From Cloeon dipterum (taxonomy: Eukaryota > Arthropoda > Insecta > Ephemeroptera > Baetidae): a stretch of 64,000 nucleotides of DNA. Made by a program: the position numbers and the translations under genes. Below are positions 1 through 11,553 of the stretch, one piece after another (position 1 is the stretch's first letter; each line of letters starts with the position of its first letter). The stretch lies in assembly GCF_949628265.1 (NCBI RefSeq), contig NC_088786.1, positions 15,872,001 to 15,936,000 on the forward strand. Reading direction: 5' to 3'. A model generated the notes under the pieces. That model was not told the origin of the DNA. It saw only the letters and a list, made by a program, of their open reading frames with translations, and searched no databases.

Positions 1-474
1 TAAAAATGTATTTTATAACTTAATTTTATAACCAACTGAAGAAAAAGTTAAAAATGGAAATTTTGAATGAAAAAATGGTATTTCACTGCAGAGCCAAAGG
101 TGTTATAAAATTGAATGTTTGTTTTGGATTGAGCGATTTTCTAATTTAAGAAAAAACTATGATAATAGATTTAAACTTTTACATAATACGTAACTTTTAT
201 CTTACTAGGTTATGCCACAACAGCAGTTTTAAATTATACCTTAAAAAGCTTTGGTGAATTTTTTCGACCGTCAGCATAGCTGATTGGTTGCAAAATCGTT
301 CTTCAAGTAAAAATTGAGAAAATTATGTTATGTGACAAGATGTGATTTTACTAACTTTCACAGACATAAGTTTATTTCCTTGTTCTATGAAGGTCTTTTT
401 TAATACTTTTTTTATAGAATGTTAGTTTAAGTTTTTATAATTCTGTAACACATTAATATTAGGACTGCATGTAC
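1..474 (-). other. Raf intron 1 (part)
   Basis: This is AT-rich sequence downstream of the Raf donor site at 474-473 on the minus strand. I see no exon in it. The rest of Raf (remainder of the Ras-binding domain, cysteine-rich domain and kinase domain) must lie beyond the left edge of the window. Confidence 0.6.
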
Positions 475-999
475 CTTGTAGACAATGCACATGTCTGGGG
501 ACAACTTGCGAAGACTCATAGCTTTGGCCAACGCCTCCCTGACACTGAGGCCTGGACGAACTTGCACAGAAGTACGCTGTTGGTTAGGCAGGTGTGCTCG
601 TATCACAGATTTGAACGGAGAGCATGGCACTACAGTAGGGTAGCTGATCTCCTCCTCCTGTGGATTGGGCTGCTGCACCAACGGTTCTATAGCAGTGTCA
701 GCCTGAGAATTGTTCTCCTTTTCTAAACGGATCTTGCGCTCAAGTTCCTCCTCACACGCAAGGAAACCGTGCAACTTTGAGGTCAGTTCATTGTATTCAC
801 TCACATACATTGGGGGTTGGAAGTCCGCAAACTTTAAATTCAGCGCTTCAATGTTCTTACGCGTAATGCTAATCAAACTTTGCATGTTCTGCAGCGTTTC
901 CTGCAGCGTCTGCAAGTCCTCACTGTCCATGGAGCGAGTAGGGCTATTTAACGAGGGGTTTGACACCTCGTCATCATTGAAATCTTGACTGCTCGCCAT
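475..999 (-). CDS. Raf: Raf serine/threonine kinase, first coding exon (partial gene)
   Basis: This is the N-terminus of the MAP kinase kinase kinase that is recruited by Ras-GTP and phosphorylates MEK. The exon encodes 175 residues from the ATG at 999-997. Residues about 30-95 match the BRAF-specific (BRS) region, with PPMYVSEYNELTSKLHG close to the PPSIYLEAYEEYTSKLD stretch of BRAF. Residues about 130-175 are the start of the Ras-binding domain (KSVIRAHLPNQQRTSVQVRPGLS resembles human Raf in order and length; only part is quoted as evidence). The exon ends at TACAAG followed by a GT donor at 474-473, so the apparent tail of the open frame beyond 475 is intron. The BRS region indicates the BRAF/Drosophila Raf type rather than RAF1. 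The ATG lies only 56 bases downstream of the RECQ1 stop codon on the same strand. Confidence 0.9.
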
Positions 1000-1055
1000 T
1001 TTACTTGCAGCAAATTCACTTATGCGGCACAGAAAAGGTTTTTAGAGTTCAAGAA

Positions 1056-4000
1056 TTAAGCCTTCATTTTCTTTCCGTTCATTTCACAAGCAGGAGAAGA
1101 AGGTCGCTTGGCTTTGACGGCAACTATAGTCTTGATCTGGTACCCAGCATCCAGTTTTTGCTGGCCAGCACTGTTGATCTTGAGATAGCTAGTTGTAGAG
1201 TAAGCAGTGAAGTTAAAGTCCTCTTTGACGAACCCTTCAGAAATAAAATGGGCAACAATATTTTCCATGTATTCTCTGGAGTGTGTTGGTGCAGGAATGT
1301 CTTTCAATCGGAGTGCAGGTTTTCCTTTTCCATACCTACAAGGAAATAATTGTTATGAACTTAAAAACAAAAAAATTCAAACTCCAACCTTACCACAAAT
1401 CAAAAAGCATGTTAGCAGTAAGTTTTGTCTCATTTTCAAGAGCGTTTCTGATCAAACGGTAGACACTGATGCAGTGCTTGGTCACGTCCACCTGCTCTGA
1501 CGACCTGGGCCGGCGGCAGTGGTCGCACATAGACTTGCAATCGTCTCCCTGTCCCCAGGTGTCGCTGAAGTGTTCGGCAACTAACTCTCGTCGGCACTTG
1601 ATTGGCTCAGTGCAGTAAGCCAGCATGTGCGACAGCTTCTGCAGCCCTGTCTGCTGGGCGAACACCAAGGTGCTCAGGCGGAAGTAGTCTGCGAAGCGGT
1701 AGTACAAGATGCACTTGGCCTTACGGCCGTCTCGTCCAGCGCGTCCGCTCTCTTGATAGTAGTTTTCAATTGATTTTGAGATGCTGTGGTGGATTACAAA
1801 TCGCACGTCTGGCTTGTCGATGCCTAGCCCGAACGCTGTGGTAGCGACGATCACTTGCAGTTTGCCTTCGAGCCACTTAGTGTGAGCTTTTGAGCGCAGC
1901 TCTGGACTCATGCTCGCGTGGTACCATCCTGCTTTGATGTTGCGCTCTCTGAGACCGGTGGCCAATTCCTCAGTGTCCTTGATGGACAGGGCGTAGATAA
2001 TACCAGACTGACCTTTGAATTCGGCACTCAATAAATTGGCAACCTAGAACATTTTAACAAGAAACAAATTTTTTTAAAAATATAGGTAGAAAACTTTTCA
2101 ATGAGAAAAATTCAGTGACTGTAACGTTCCTAATTTAAAAATTGTATTAGAGTTCCTTATCACTTTTTAACCTTCAAGAATCTGTATCAATCAAATGAGG
2201 CAAATGAATGCATTAAATTCTAAATATTCCTCTTCTTGAAATGGATATAAAAACTGGAAGTGGATCTTGGTTATTTTTCAAAATGAAAAGGTTTAAATTG
2301 CGTTCAAATAAATGTTGTAGAAGAAATTTAATTTCTCCTTGTCCTCTATCTCAGATTAGACCTATTTTCATTAATAGAGAATTAATCAAATTTATATTGC
2401 AAAATATACTTTTTGTAAATTATAAAAAATGAAACCGTTTCTAAATTTAAAGCTAAGCAATATTTAAAAATAATAACATCTGTGAAGATCTTAAATTCAT
2501 GAGCGTCAAGCAAAATTTCGATTGCGTTCTTCACAAAAATTGTCACAATTTTTCAGGTTTGGATTGACATATCTTTTGTAAATGTCTTGGTCTGGAATTC
2601 TGTGGCTTGTGGAATGAGAAAGCTGAACTTGGAGAGCAGAGATATTCAAAGAATTTAAACAATTTTTGTCACCAGCCCTGTCTAATCAATCATTAGAATG
2701 CAGTTAGCAGTTATGAGAGATATAATAAATTTGATCGGGAGCTGCTGCAGTGGACATCACAATTTGACGGTAAGGTTCACTTTGATTATCTTTTCCATCT
2801 GGTAGGTTTGTACTTTCAATGCCCGTTTAATTAATATTTTATTTAGTATTAATACTGAACTCATAGCAAAAAAGGTCCAGGAATGCGAATGCTATTAATG
2901 CTCAACTGCTAGGTATTTGAACTCAAACGTTAAAAGCGAACAAGAACATTCTGCTTAAGTTATAAGTTAATTCAAACTAAGCTATCAGGTAAAAATCTAA
3001 TTGAAAATTTAGTGCTGATTCGTGAAGTTTAAATTACCTCGTCAAGCCAGTCCTTCTGCACAGCTGTCTTGGGTCGCACTTCGTAGTAGAGGTTGGGTCG
3101 GTTAAAAGGGGCTTTGAGAACCAAACACCCTTGCAAGTTCAAAATTTTTTGCACGTCAGCAATGACTTTGTTGCTGGCAGTTGCCGTGAGACCAATAATG
3201 GGCACGTCACTGAATAAGTCTCTCAGCACGCCTAGAAAAGTGTAGTCTGGTCTGAAGTCGTGGCCCCAGTCGGAGCAGCAGTGGACTTCGTCGATGGCGA
3301 TTCTTGCGATTCCGTTAGCTCTGTGCAGGTTTTGCAGAAATGACATAAAACTCTTATTCTTAGCGAGTTTCTCTGGCGCCACAAAAAGCAGCTTTGGTTT
3401 TTCACTGGCGGGTTCTTTGGAAATAAGATTCTTGATTCTCGTATTTTCCTCTCTTTTGGTAGAACCTGTTAGCATTTCAGCACCGACACCAAGTTTGCGC
3501 AATTGCATAACCTGCAACAGATAACACAAAAAACTTAAGCAAAACACTAACTCCACAATTCAGCAGCTTTAAAACAAAACAAAAAATGCAAATGATTTCA
3601 CACCTGGTCTTCCATCAACGAGATGAGAGGACTGATGACCAGAGTAATCCCTTGGGACACAAGGGCAGGCAGTTGATAGCATAAGCTCTTGCCTCCCCCA
3701 GTGGGCATAACAAGAATCAAGTCCTGTTTTGACAAAGTGGCGTTTATCGCTGACAGTTGCAGGTGTCTGAATTCGGAAATCTTGAAGACATCCTGCAGCA
3801 CTTCCCGCACACGGCCAGACCATTCGAAATAAGTTCCCGTCCAATCCTTCTGCGCAAGTGATTTGGACTGGTTCAGCAGAAGCTCTTGGCTGATCTGCTC
3901 CTGTCTGCTTGCAAGACTCGACTGCTTCTGTTTGAGGCGCAGAATCTGTTTGGTCACTGTCTTCAGCTCGTCCTCCACCTGAGCTAATTCACGCACTAGG

Positions 4001-4155
4001 TCCTGCTCACTCTGACTCGCTGACCTGTCGTTTGAGTCGCTGTCCACGTCAACGACGTCATGACCGTTTGGCTTAGCAGTACTGGCTGTTGGAGCAGAAC
4101 TTCTCGTTGGCTGCTGCTCGACTTCTAAGACATCAGAGTCGCTATCGCTCGACAT
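1056..4155 (-). CDS. RECQL: RecQ-like ATP-dependent DNA helicase Q1 (RECQL)
   Basis: This is a 3'-to-5' DNA helicase of the RecQ family, acting in the nucleus in replication and repair. Exons on the minus strand: 4155-3604, 3511-3038, 2043-1394 and 1335-1056. All phases agree, giving 651 residues (human RECQ1 has 649). An acidic, serine-rich N-terminus is followed by a coiled coil at about 50-100. Walker A is PTGGGKS at about 151-157, and the box II DEVH is near 258-261. Exon 3 holds the second RecA lobe, with the [10 protein letters not shown] motif. The zinc-binding RQC part follows ([10 protein letters not shown], then CKSMCDHC), and the winged helix begins at [10 protein letters not shown]. 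There is no HRDC domain and no long N-terminal region, which separates it from BLM and WRN. The protein ends in a short basic tail containing KRPSSP. Intron 2 (about 1 kb) holds no recognisable gene. Confidence 0.95.
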
Positions 4156-5996
4156 GTTCTTTTGTCGAAGGGAATGAAAAAACCTGAAAAATCATACGCT
4201 GCCGTACTAACTTGCGAAAAATGATATAATCAAAGCGCGTATCATACCTTTTGCACTGGAGATTGTATCAAACATGCTGACAGGTGTAAATGTCTCTTCA
4301 CCAGCGCGTTATTAAGTAAACCGTGAGGCACACCTAGAAACACAAAATCGCATTTAAAAGAAAAGAAAGAACTTGTTTATTTATATTTCTCTTTAACGAA
4401 CAGTTGGCATGAGGGGAGGCCTAATTTGCAGATGTCAATAAGTGCATACGTAAAACTGTGAAAACTCGCAGATCACCAACGATAATGTACAAAATGATCG
4501 AAACAAAAAATTGATCTCTGTTCCAAGAATTGAAAACAACTGGCGGATAAAATTTATTGATATAAGCAGTGTGCACTTTTGCCTTACCAATGTTCTGTGA
4601 ACTCGATTTATGGCCGAATTTGGCAAAATAATGCCGGCCTCCTTAGCAAGTGGGCGACAGTCGCCTTTTAATTCACTTCCATATTCAGCTTGCGCAGTGA
4701 GCTGTCATTTGTTACTACTCGGCAACAGCGCGCGCAAATGCTCCAAATTTTGATTGTTTTTCAGCTCAACTCCCTTCTTCCCCTTATCCCCCCCAGGCTA
4801 ACTAGCCTGAAGCCGTAGCCTGAACATAGTGAACAGTCAAGTCACAAGTCACCCCCTGTCATTGTTTACGTACTGTCTCTTTCTCTGTACGTTTGCTTGC
4901 AGCGCAGTCTGCATTTTTCATCCTCGTGAACAGATGATTTAAGTACGGTAGATACATACACCAGTTACACCGCTGACCCCGATCACAGCCACTCTTTACA
5001 CACATTCGTACACTGGCCAGCTTGTGCACTTATGTATCTAGTTGTAAGAAAAGGGTAAGAAGTTTTGCTCTTTCAATCACAATTGCACTGTCTTGTGTCT
5101 TGTTTTTTTGTCTTACGCAACATATTATCTGTGTTAATACGCAATTATATAAATTAATGCAGATTTACCAAAAATTTCGAACGATTTGTAATATAAAATT
5201 TACGAAATCAAAAAGATAAATATGTATTGTACATATATATGTAATATCTATCATAAGTTCATCATCAATAAAATGTTAGATAACACATACTATCGGATTT
5301 AATAATGATACACACGTATGAAAATTTCGTGCATAGATAATTACATCATAATAGGACCAAAAAAACAAAAGCAGTAAAGTCTGTTGCGACAGTAACGAAA
5401 AGTGCGTAACGTATGTATATGCGTAATATGCATGTACACATTCATATACATACATACGGTACATACATTCATGTGTTTTATATAGGAAGATGAATGTAAA
5501 GAATGTCATATCGCAATTTTGACATTACATAACATACGCACACACATTTCTCCTTTTGTTGGATCTTGTTATAAAATGAATTTATTCACACAAAATAATT
5601 TGAGATTGGATATCATAAATATGTATGATAACGGTTCAGGACCGCCGTTTTGTTGTGAGCCAATAATAATTGTCTGCGGATTGAATTACTGTAATTTTGC
5701 ATTAGTGTTTAGTAGCCTAAAGAAGGCTTGTATTTCAGACGTGTTGTGGCGGAATTTTTTGATATGATATAATTATATTATATGATTAACTTTTCAAACA
5801 AATGGCTGATACTCATTTTTTATTAGGCTTTAATACAATCATATTCCTTAATTTTACGTAAGTTTAAATCAAGAAGTTGTTTGATTTTTATGTAATTACA
5901 ATGAATATACATATTTTTCATCCCCTAATCATGCATCACACCTTATTTTCTTTTTCCCAGAATGAGTGAAGGACAAAGGAAAAGACTTGCATCATA
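4156..5996. other. Intergenic region between RECQL and the first RING gene
   Basis: This segment holds the divergent upstream regions of RECQL (minus) and the first RING gene (plus). A moderately GC-richer stretch at about 4610-4900 may include the RECQL promoter. From about 5020 it is AT-rich with loose TATG/CATA-type repetition near 5400-5480. A splice-acceptor-like TTTTTCCCAG near 5955 precedes the RING gene ATG, so that gene probably has a non-coding first exon here. I see no convincing coding exon. Confidence 0.5.
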
Positions 5997-7506
5997 ATGT
6001 CAGAAAGGAAAGAAGTGAAGATGAGCCACCACCTGGTTGTCGTGCCCACCCTGCGGATACGTGAATCAAAGACCACATTGCTGGATGCACTGGAAAAATT
6101 CAGGAACAAGGAAATGAACAGGAAAAGTTTATTCACGCTCATTGAGCGTAGAATGGTCAAAGATGACATCACCAGAATCCTGAAGGCCAATGCAGTTCCA
6201 TATAAAAATTATGATTGCAAGTATTTTATTGGAAATTTGAATTTTCTATTATATAAAGCACTATTTTATACACATAAAATTCTTTCATGCAAATATTAAA
6301 TATAGATTCCAAATGTTACAGTAAAAGGCACTCTATGTCAAAAACTGACTCAACTCATTGAAAATGGACCAGTTGCAAAAGAAACCCAAAATTCTAGCTC
6401 TGCAACTGCAAGTGCTGCTGGTGATCTTGATGTTACACAACACAAAAAATACCCCTCGAATCTGGCTGTATGTGACAGTACCCTTACCCCTCTTCCAGAC
6501 AAAGTGCGCCTGCTTGAAAGTGACCTGAAAGATTGGAAGACAGACTGTAAATGTGAAGCAAACAAAGACGCCCTGCTGAGCACAGTAAGATAATATACAC
6601 AATTTTAAATGAGTTAGTCATTTATCGATTATACATAAATAAACTTTTCCTTTTTTATTAATCTCTTCTGGTTGCTGAAATATATAGAAATGGATTTTGT
6701 TATCAGATTGACCAGACCCTCCCTGGTTGGCTCCTAGGATTGCTAGCATGTGCCTGTGACTCGCGTCTACCTGTCCTTGTCATCTTGCTGTTTGATTTTG
6801 GAGAAAGGAATTTGCAGAGTGGCTGCAGAAATAGGCTCCTCTTGCAGCTAAGCAACCGCTTCCATGAGTTCAATGCGCAGCACAAAGGCAAAGTGACACT
6901 TTCAGGGTTAAAAATAAAATAATTCAATATTTTAAAATATTTGCAGCGTGTTCAATTTCTTCCAAGATCTCACTGTCTGTTGCCACACGCCCAAGGAGGT
7001 CACAAAATGAGAACATGGTCAACATTGTCCACATGCCAAGCCAAAGTGGTAATAAACTTTTGATTTTCACAATATATGACTGTTTTATGATAAGTAAAAT
7101 CATTGCAGTGCATTAGTTTGTCAATCCATAAATTCTAGTACAATTTACAAGCCCATGATCATTGGAAATATATTGCGCCTATTCAAGTCTAATATCATGG
7201 TACTAATTCCTAGGTGCTCTAGATGCTATCAACCAGATGTCTGCAGAATTCAGCCAAAACCTGCTCAACTTCTTCAGCAGGGGCAACAAAGTTGGTGATG
7301 GAAGAAGGATTGAAGATTTGGTGTCGGAAACTCCAGGAAAGTGTCAAGTCTTACAGGAATGTTGCATTTGCTTTGAGGAAGCTCGTGATGTCGCTTTCAA
7401 TCCCTGCGGCCACGCTGTCTGCTGCAAAAAGTGTGCTCAAAAGTTGTCCAAGTGCCCCATATGCCTTAAAAAGATTGTGAACAAAATTGAGCTGTATTTC
7501 TCTTAA
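5997..7506 (+). CDS. RING-finger protein, tandem copy 1
   Basis: This is a predicted E3 ubiquitin ligase of 352 residues. Exons: 5997-6216, 6322-6584, 6707-6887, 6947-7048 and 7214-7506, all phase-consistent. The last 45 residues form a C3HC4 RING (CCIC, then NPCGHAVCCKKC and CPIC) followed by a hydrophobic end (IELYFS). This layout resembles the C-terminal RINGs of IAP, MUL1 and Neuralized proteins. I do not recognise the roughly 300 N-terminal residues. A conserved block, present in copy 2 too, includes DWKTDCKCEANKDALLST and FDFGERNLQSGCRNRLLLQ. No BIR domain or membrane segment is seen. Introns 1 and 3 need GC donors (6217-6218 and 6888-6889); copy 2 has GT at both matching sites. Reading through intron 3 instead would end the protein at a stop near 6921, before the RING. 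Confidence 0.85.
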
Positions 7507-9268
7507 ATGATGTCGTCTGAGACGAAGTGTCATATCTGTATTATGATATTGTTATCTAATAGCTAAATAATTATATGATTCTACCAAAGGCTGAAAGGTG
7601 ATATGATTTAAAAATGAATTTGCTAGATGCTGCTAATCTCGTCACTGTAGCTTGTGTTTCTAAAATTTTAATTTGTCTACCCAAACCGGACTTGCTTAAG
7701 TTTCCAAATTTCTGATGTAGCCCTTACTGTAAATTTAAATTAAAAATCTCACGGTTTCTTAATCATAGCATTTCAGATTTTGATATCCTTACCAAATTTG
7801 AGATGGGTGTAACTTGATTTTGCATTTCAGCCTGGTAGCGGTAAAATTGCGCAACTTTAAACAACCAAACGCGAATTTCCTTGATGCAAGAAAAGGGCAA
7901 CAATCAATTCTACACTGAAAATTTGGGTGTTGAGCTATGCGCAATTTTTCCACGACCAGGACGATTTAAAGCTTTTTAGTTGGTATCTTGAAATAATATG
8001 TCATCTAGAGTATAACTCATCATTTTTATTCCTTGTCATTAAATGGGATCAATCTATGGCGGTAACCCTAATTTATCTGCGTGAAAATTTGTGCAAAATA
8101 ATCATAAATCATTCTTCTTGTGTATAACGTTATAATACATTGTCCGATCACGCACGTTTTCTTGAAATAAGAATGTTTGTTTTGCCTTGTTTTCCCGCCT
8201 TTGGTTGTGCAAAGTTTACTAACTGCTAGAGATTAAAAATGCATAATAATAAAATACCGCATTCTTATTTTACTGTTCTTGGGATTGAATTCCCTCTGAA
8301 AATTTGATATATCATAGGTACGGTAAAGTTTGGTCTCGCATTCACCTTCAGCGCGTGCAACAAAGCAATTTGACTTCTGCTCTATAAAACTCATAAAATG
8401 ATTATTGTTCATGTAAAACCATGGCTAAAACGCAATCATTGGGGTTTCTTCTGTGGAGGAAAATAGGTCGGTCTATTTATATAGTCCTTTTTCTATACAG
8501 AAAAAATAAACGACCAATGACAATACAGGGGGAGTTACAGATGAAGATTGAAAATATGAGTTAGCTAGAGGTTATCCCCAATAATTCAGTTTTGACAAGT
8601 TGCCAAATTTTAACCATATCATAGACAATTGAAGTGTGTTAATGGTCTTAGGCTAAAACATGTGATTGCAATTTAATTAGGAACTTTTAAAAAAAATTCT
8701 ATAGTCCTTATCTAGCAGTCTACTAAAATCATGTAAAAAAACAACGAACTCTTTCATCTATATGTCGCGGCAAAAAGCTTTTAAGTTTTAATTTTTCTGT
8801 GTGCCGTACAGCCTAATATTTGGACTATCCAATTTGAATTAGTTATATTTCATGCGTTAAAAATAATTTGTCTCCGTTCTTTGACAGTTAATTTCTAGGA
8901 TCTAGGTCATATTATTTATAATAAACATTTTGATCTGATTCACTTTGTTTTAACACTGCAATTTCAAAAAAATTCTCAAATTCCTTTAGGATATAACTGT
9001 TTGTATCCCATTAACTTATAAAGCGCTTACTTTTGGGCAGCAACAATAAAGCGTTTGCGGCATTTGTGAAATGAAAGCAATTTCAGAAATTTAACTGCCG
9101 AAAGCGCAACAGCTTCCATAATTCACCTGTGGGGCATTCAGTATTAATGTCTCATTACAGAACAATAGCTGCGCATAATATATGTGATTTTAAAGGTGAG
9201 CAATATTTATATACATATACAAGAATCTTTTTAGGGAATAAAACTTTTTTTGATGTGTAACCATAGGA
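7507..9268. other. Intergenic region between the two RING genes
   Basis: This is AT-rich sequence between the tandem paralogues. I find no third decayed copy, no RNA gene and no mobile element. A splice-acceptor-like CCATAG just before the copy 2 ATG suggests a non-coding first exon for copy 2 somewhere in this interval. Confidence 0.45.
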
Positions 9269-10924
9269 ATGACTGACAGGACAAAAGTGGAGCTCTATAA
9301 TCCCGGCGAGATTGTTATTCCTGATCGCGTGCATAATCGGGCCGTATTTCTTGGATTGCTTGAAAATGTCAGGAAAGGAGAAATGATCCAGGAAACATTT
9401 TCCTTGATCATTCACAGCATTCTTCTAAAAACTGACATTTCTATTATTCTACAGGAAAATGCTATTGCTTTTGAAAGCCGAGAAAGTAAGTTCTACATAT
9501 TAATTCAAACCTAAAAAACCGAATATTAATATTCAACATGTTTTATCATAACACATATCACACACGTTAATTGATAAAATATATCTAATATAGATGATTT
9601 AAAAATTATTTTTCAGTGAAGGCCGCTCTATGCGACAAATTATTAGCACTACTTTTTAAAAAAGAACCAGTTGCAATTGAAACCCCTAGTTCCCCTGAAA
9701 GTCCTGCTGGTATTCCTGATGTTCAACTCAAATGCCCTCCAAATCTGTCAATTTGTGACAGTCCACTTGCACCTCTGCCAAACAAAGCGCACCTGCTGAT
9801 GAGTGACCTGGAAGACTGGAAGACCAACTGCACATGCGAAACAAACAAAGACGCCCTACTGAGCACGGTATGATTATATATACACACCATTTTTGCTCTA
9901 ATTTAAATTAACTTAATTATATAAGAAATCTGTCGCAGTGTTCATAAACATCAGATATAATAAATATTTTATGGTTGATTATACATACTGTTTTCAGATT
10001 GACCAGACTCTCCCTGGTACCTTGCTAGGATTGCTAGTTAACGCTTGCTACTCGCACGTGTCCATCATCCTTGTTATGCTGTTTGATTTTGGGGAGAGGA
10101 ATTTGAAGAGTGGCTGCAGGAACCTTCTCCTCTTACAGATTATCAAGCGTTTCCACGAGTTCAATGCGCAGCTCAATGGTATATAAAAATCGGAATAGTT
10201 TTATCATAATATGGAATTAAAAAAATAATATATTATACTACATGTGATATGTTAATTAAATTTAATGTTTCCTGCAGTTGCCAAGAATCAACCAAATTCT
10301 GCATGTGTTGGGATTTCACAACTTGAGACAAACACTGGTGCTGCCCGGCCATGCCAGGATGGTACAAAACAATTAAATTATTTAAAAAAAATCCCAATGA
10401 AAATAAATTTGTGTAATACTGCAATGCCATATTTTCTGTTGTGGGAAATAGATCCCAGATAGTGTAACAGATTTGAGAATATTATATTGGAGTGATAAAA
10501 TTTGTAATTCTCAAAAAGCATGCAGATATTTAATCGTCTTTAATCATCAACTATCGACAAAGCAATTTTTGAATATTTGACCTTTTCTCAGGTCTTTAAA
10601 TATCAGAAATTCTGATAATTTACTTTTGAAACATAAATTATGCTCTGCATCTGATGATTGAAACCAATTTTTTTCTCCCAAGAAACACCCAATGCTGTCT
10701 GCCAGATGTCCTTAACACTGGGCCAAAACTTCCTCAAATTCTTCAGGCGCACGCAGGAGGGTCAAGTTTTCCCAGAGTGTTGCATTTGCTTTGATGGATC
10801 CTGTGAAGTTGCCTTCAGTCCCTGTGGCCATGCTACCTGCTGCAAAAAGTGTGCTAACAAGCTGTCCAAGTGCCCCATCTGCGTTCAAGTGATTGCGAAC
10901 AAGCTTGAGCTCTTCTTTCCTTAA
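9269..10924 (+). CDS. RING-finger protein, tandem copy 2
   Basis: This is a paralogue of the upstream gene, with the same five-exon structure and the same intron phases (1,0,1,1). Exons: 9269-9485, 9617-9867, 9998-10178, 10278-10361 and 10683-10924, giving 324 residues. The C-terminal RING (CCIC, SPCGHATCCKKC, CPIC) and its hydrophobic end (LELFFP) match copy 1. The central block IDQTLPGTLLGLL / FDFGERNLKSGCRN is also shared. The N-terminal exon and the fourth exon have diverged strongly, while the RING exon is the best conserved. This suggests an old tandem duplication with relaxed constraint outside the RING and the central block. All four donors are GT. An AATAAA lies near 11247, downstream of the stop. 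The likely function, inferred from the RING only, is ubiquitin ligase activity; the substrate is unknown. Confidence 0.85.
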
Positions 10925-11553
10925 AAACCTAAGTTACTGGAATGAGAGGCAGAAAATTGTTAATTATACAATGTGTTTATAAATTACAATGAATCCTATA
11001 TTTTTCATGCTGAAACTATGAAAAATTTTAAAAAAGCTCCTTCACAGATGCGTTCTGGACACTTTATTCGTAATATTTTTGTCCCAGCGATTTTCCATCA
11101 AATTTCCTAAACGTGTGATATTATTGTGAGAATTCATTCTTAGAAACAAATTTAACGTGATTAGATTTTGATTAAAAATGTTAGTTCCTAATATTCTTTG
11201 TATTCTCATCAAATAATTAAACCTGTATTTTTTTATATTTCTATCGAATAAAAACTTTTGTATTGTTAATTTTCTACCTAGTAATATTTTATTTCAAACC
11301 TATCTTAATTGCCCTTAGAAAATACACCCATTTCTTGATCCCTTTAGTAAATCAGCTTAGCGTTAAAAAATAATTTTAAATAATGACATTATCACAACAA
11401 ATATTGATATTTTGCAGGACATGCAAAGAATCCAGAAGGAAATACAAAATTGTAAATTTAAAATCAAAAATTAAAAGATGACCTAATCATAACTTTTACA
11501 TGAAATAGTTGGAAGTAACATAGTTTTATACAGCAGTGCAAGTAACAACACAC
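10925..11553. other. Convergent 3' flanks of RING copy 2 and NELF-B
   Basis: This is AT-rich sequence between two convergent genes. It contains an AATAAA near 11247 that suits the plus-strand RING gene. I see no further gene. Confidence 0.5.
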
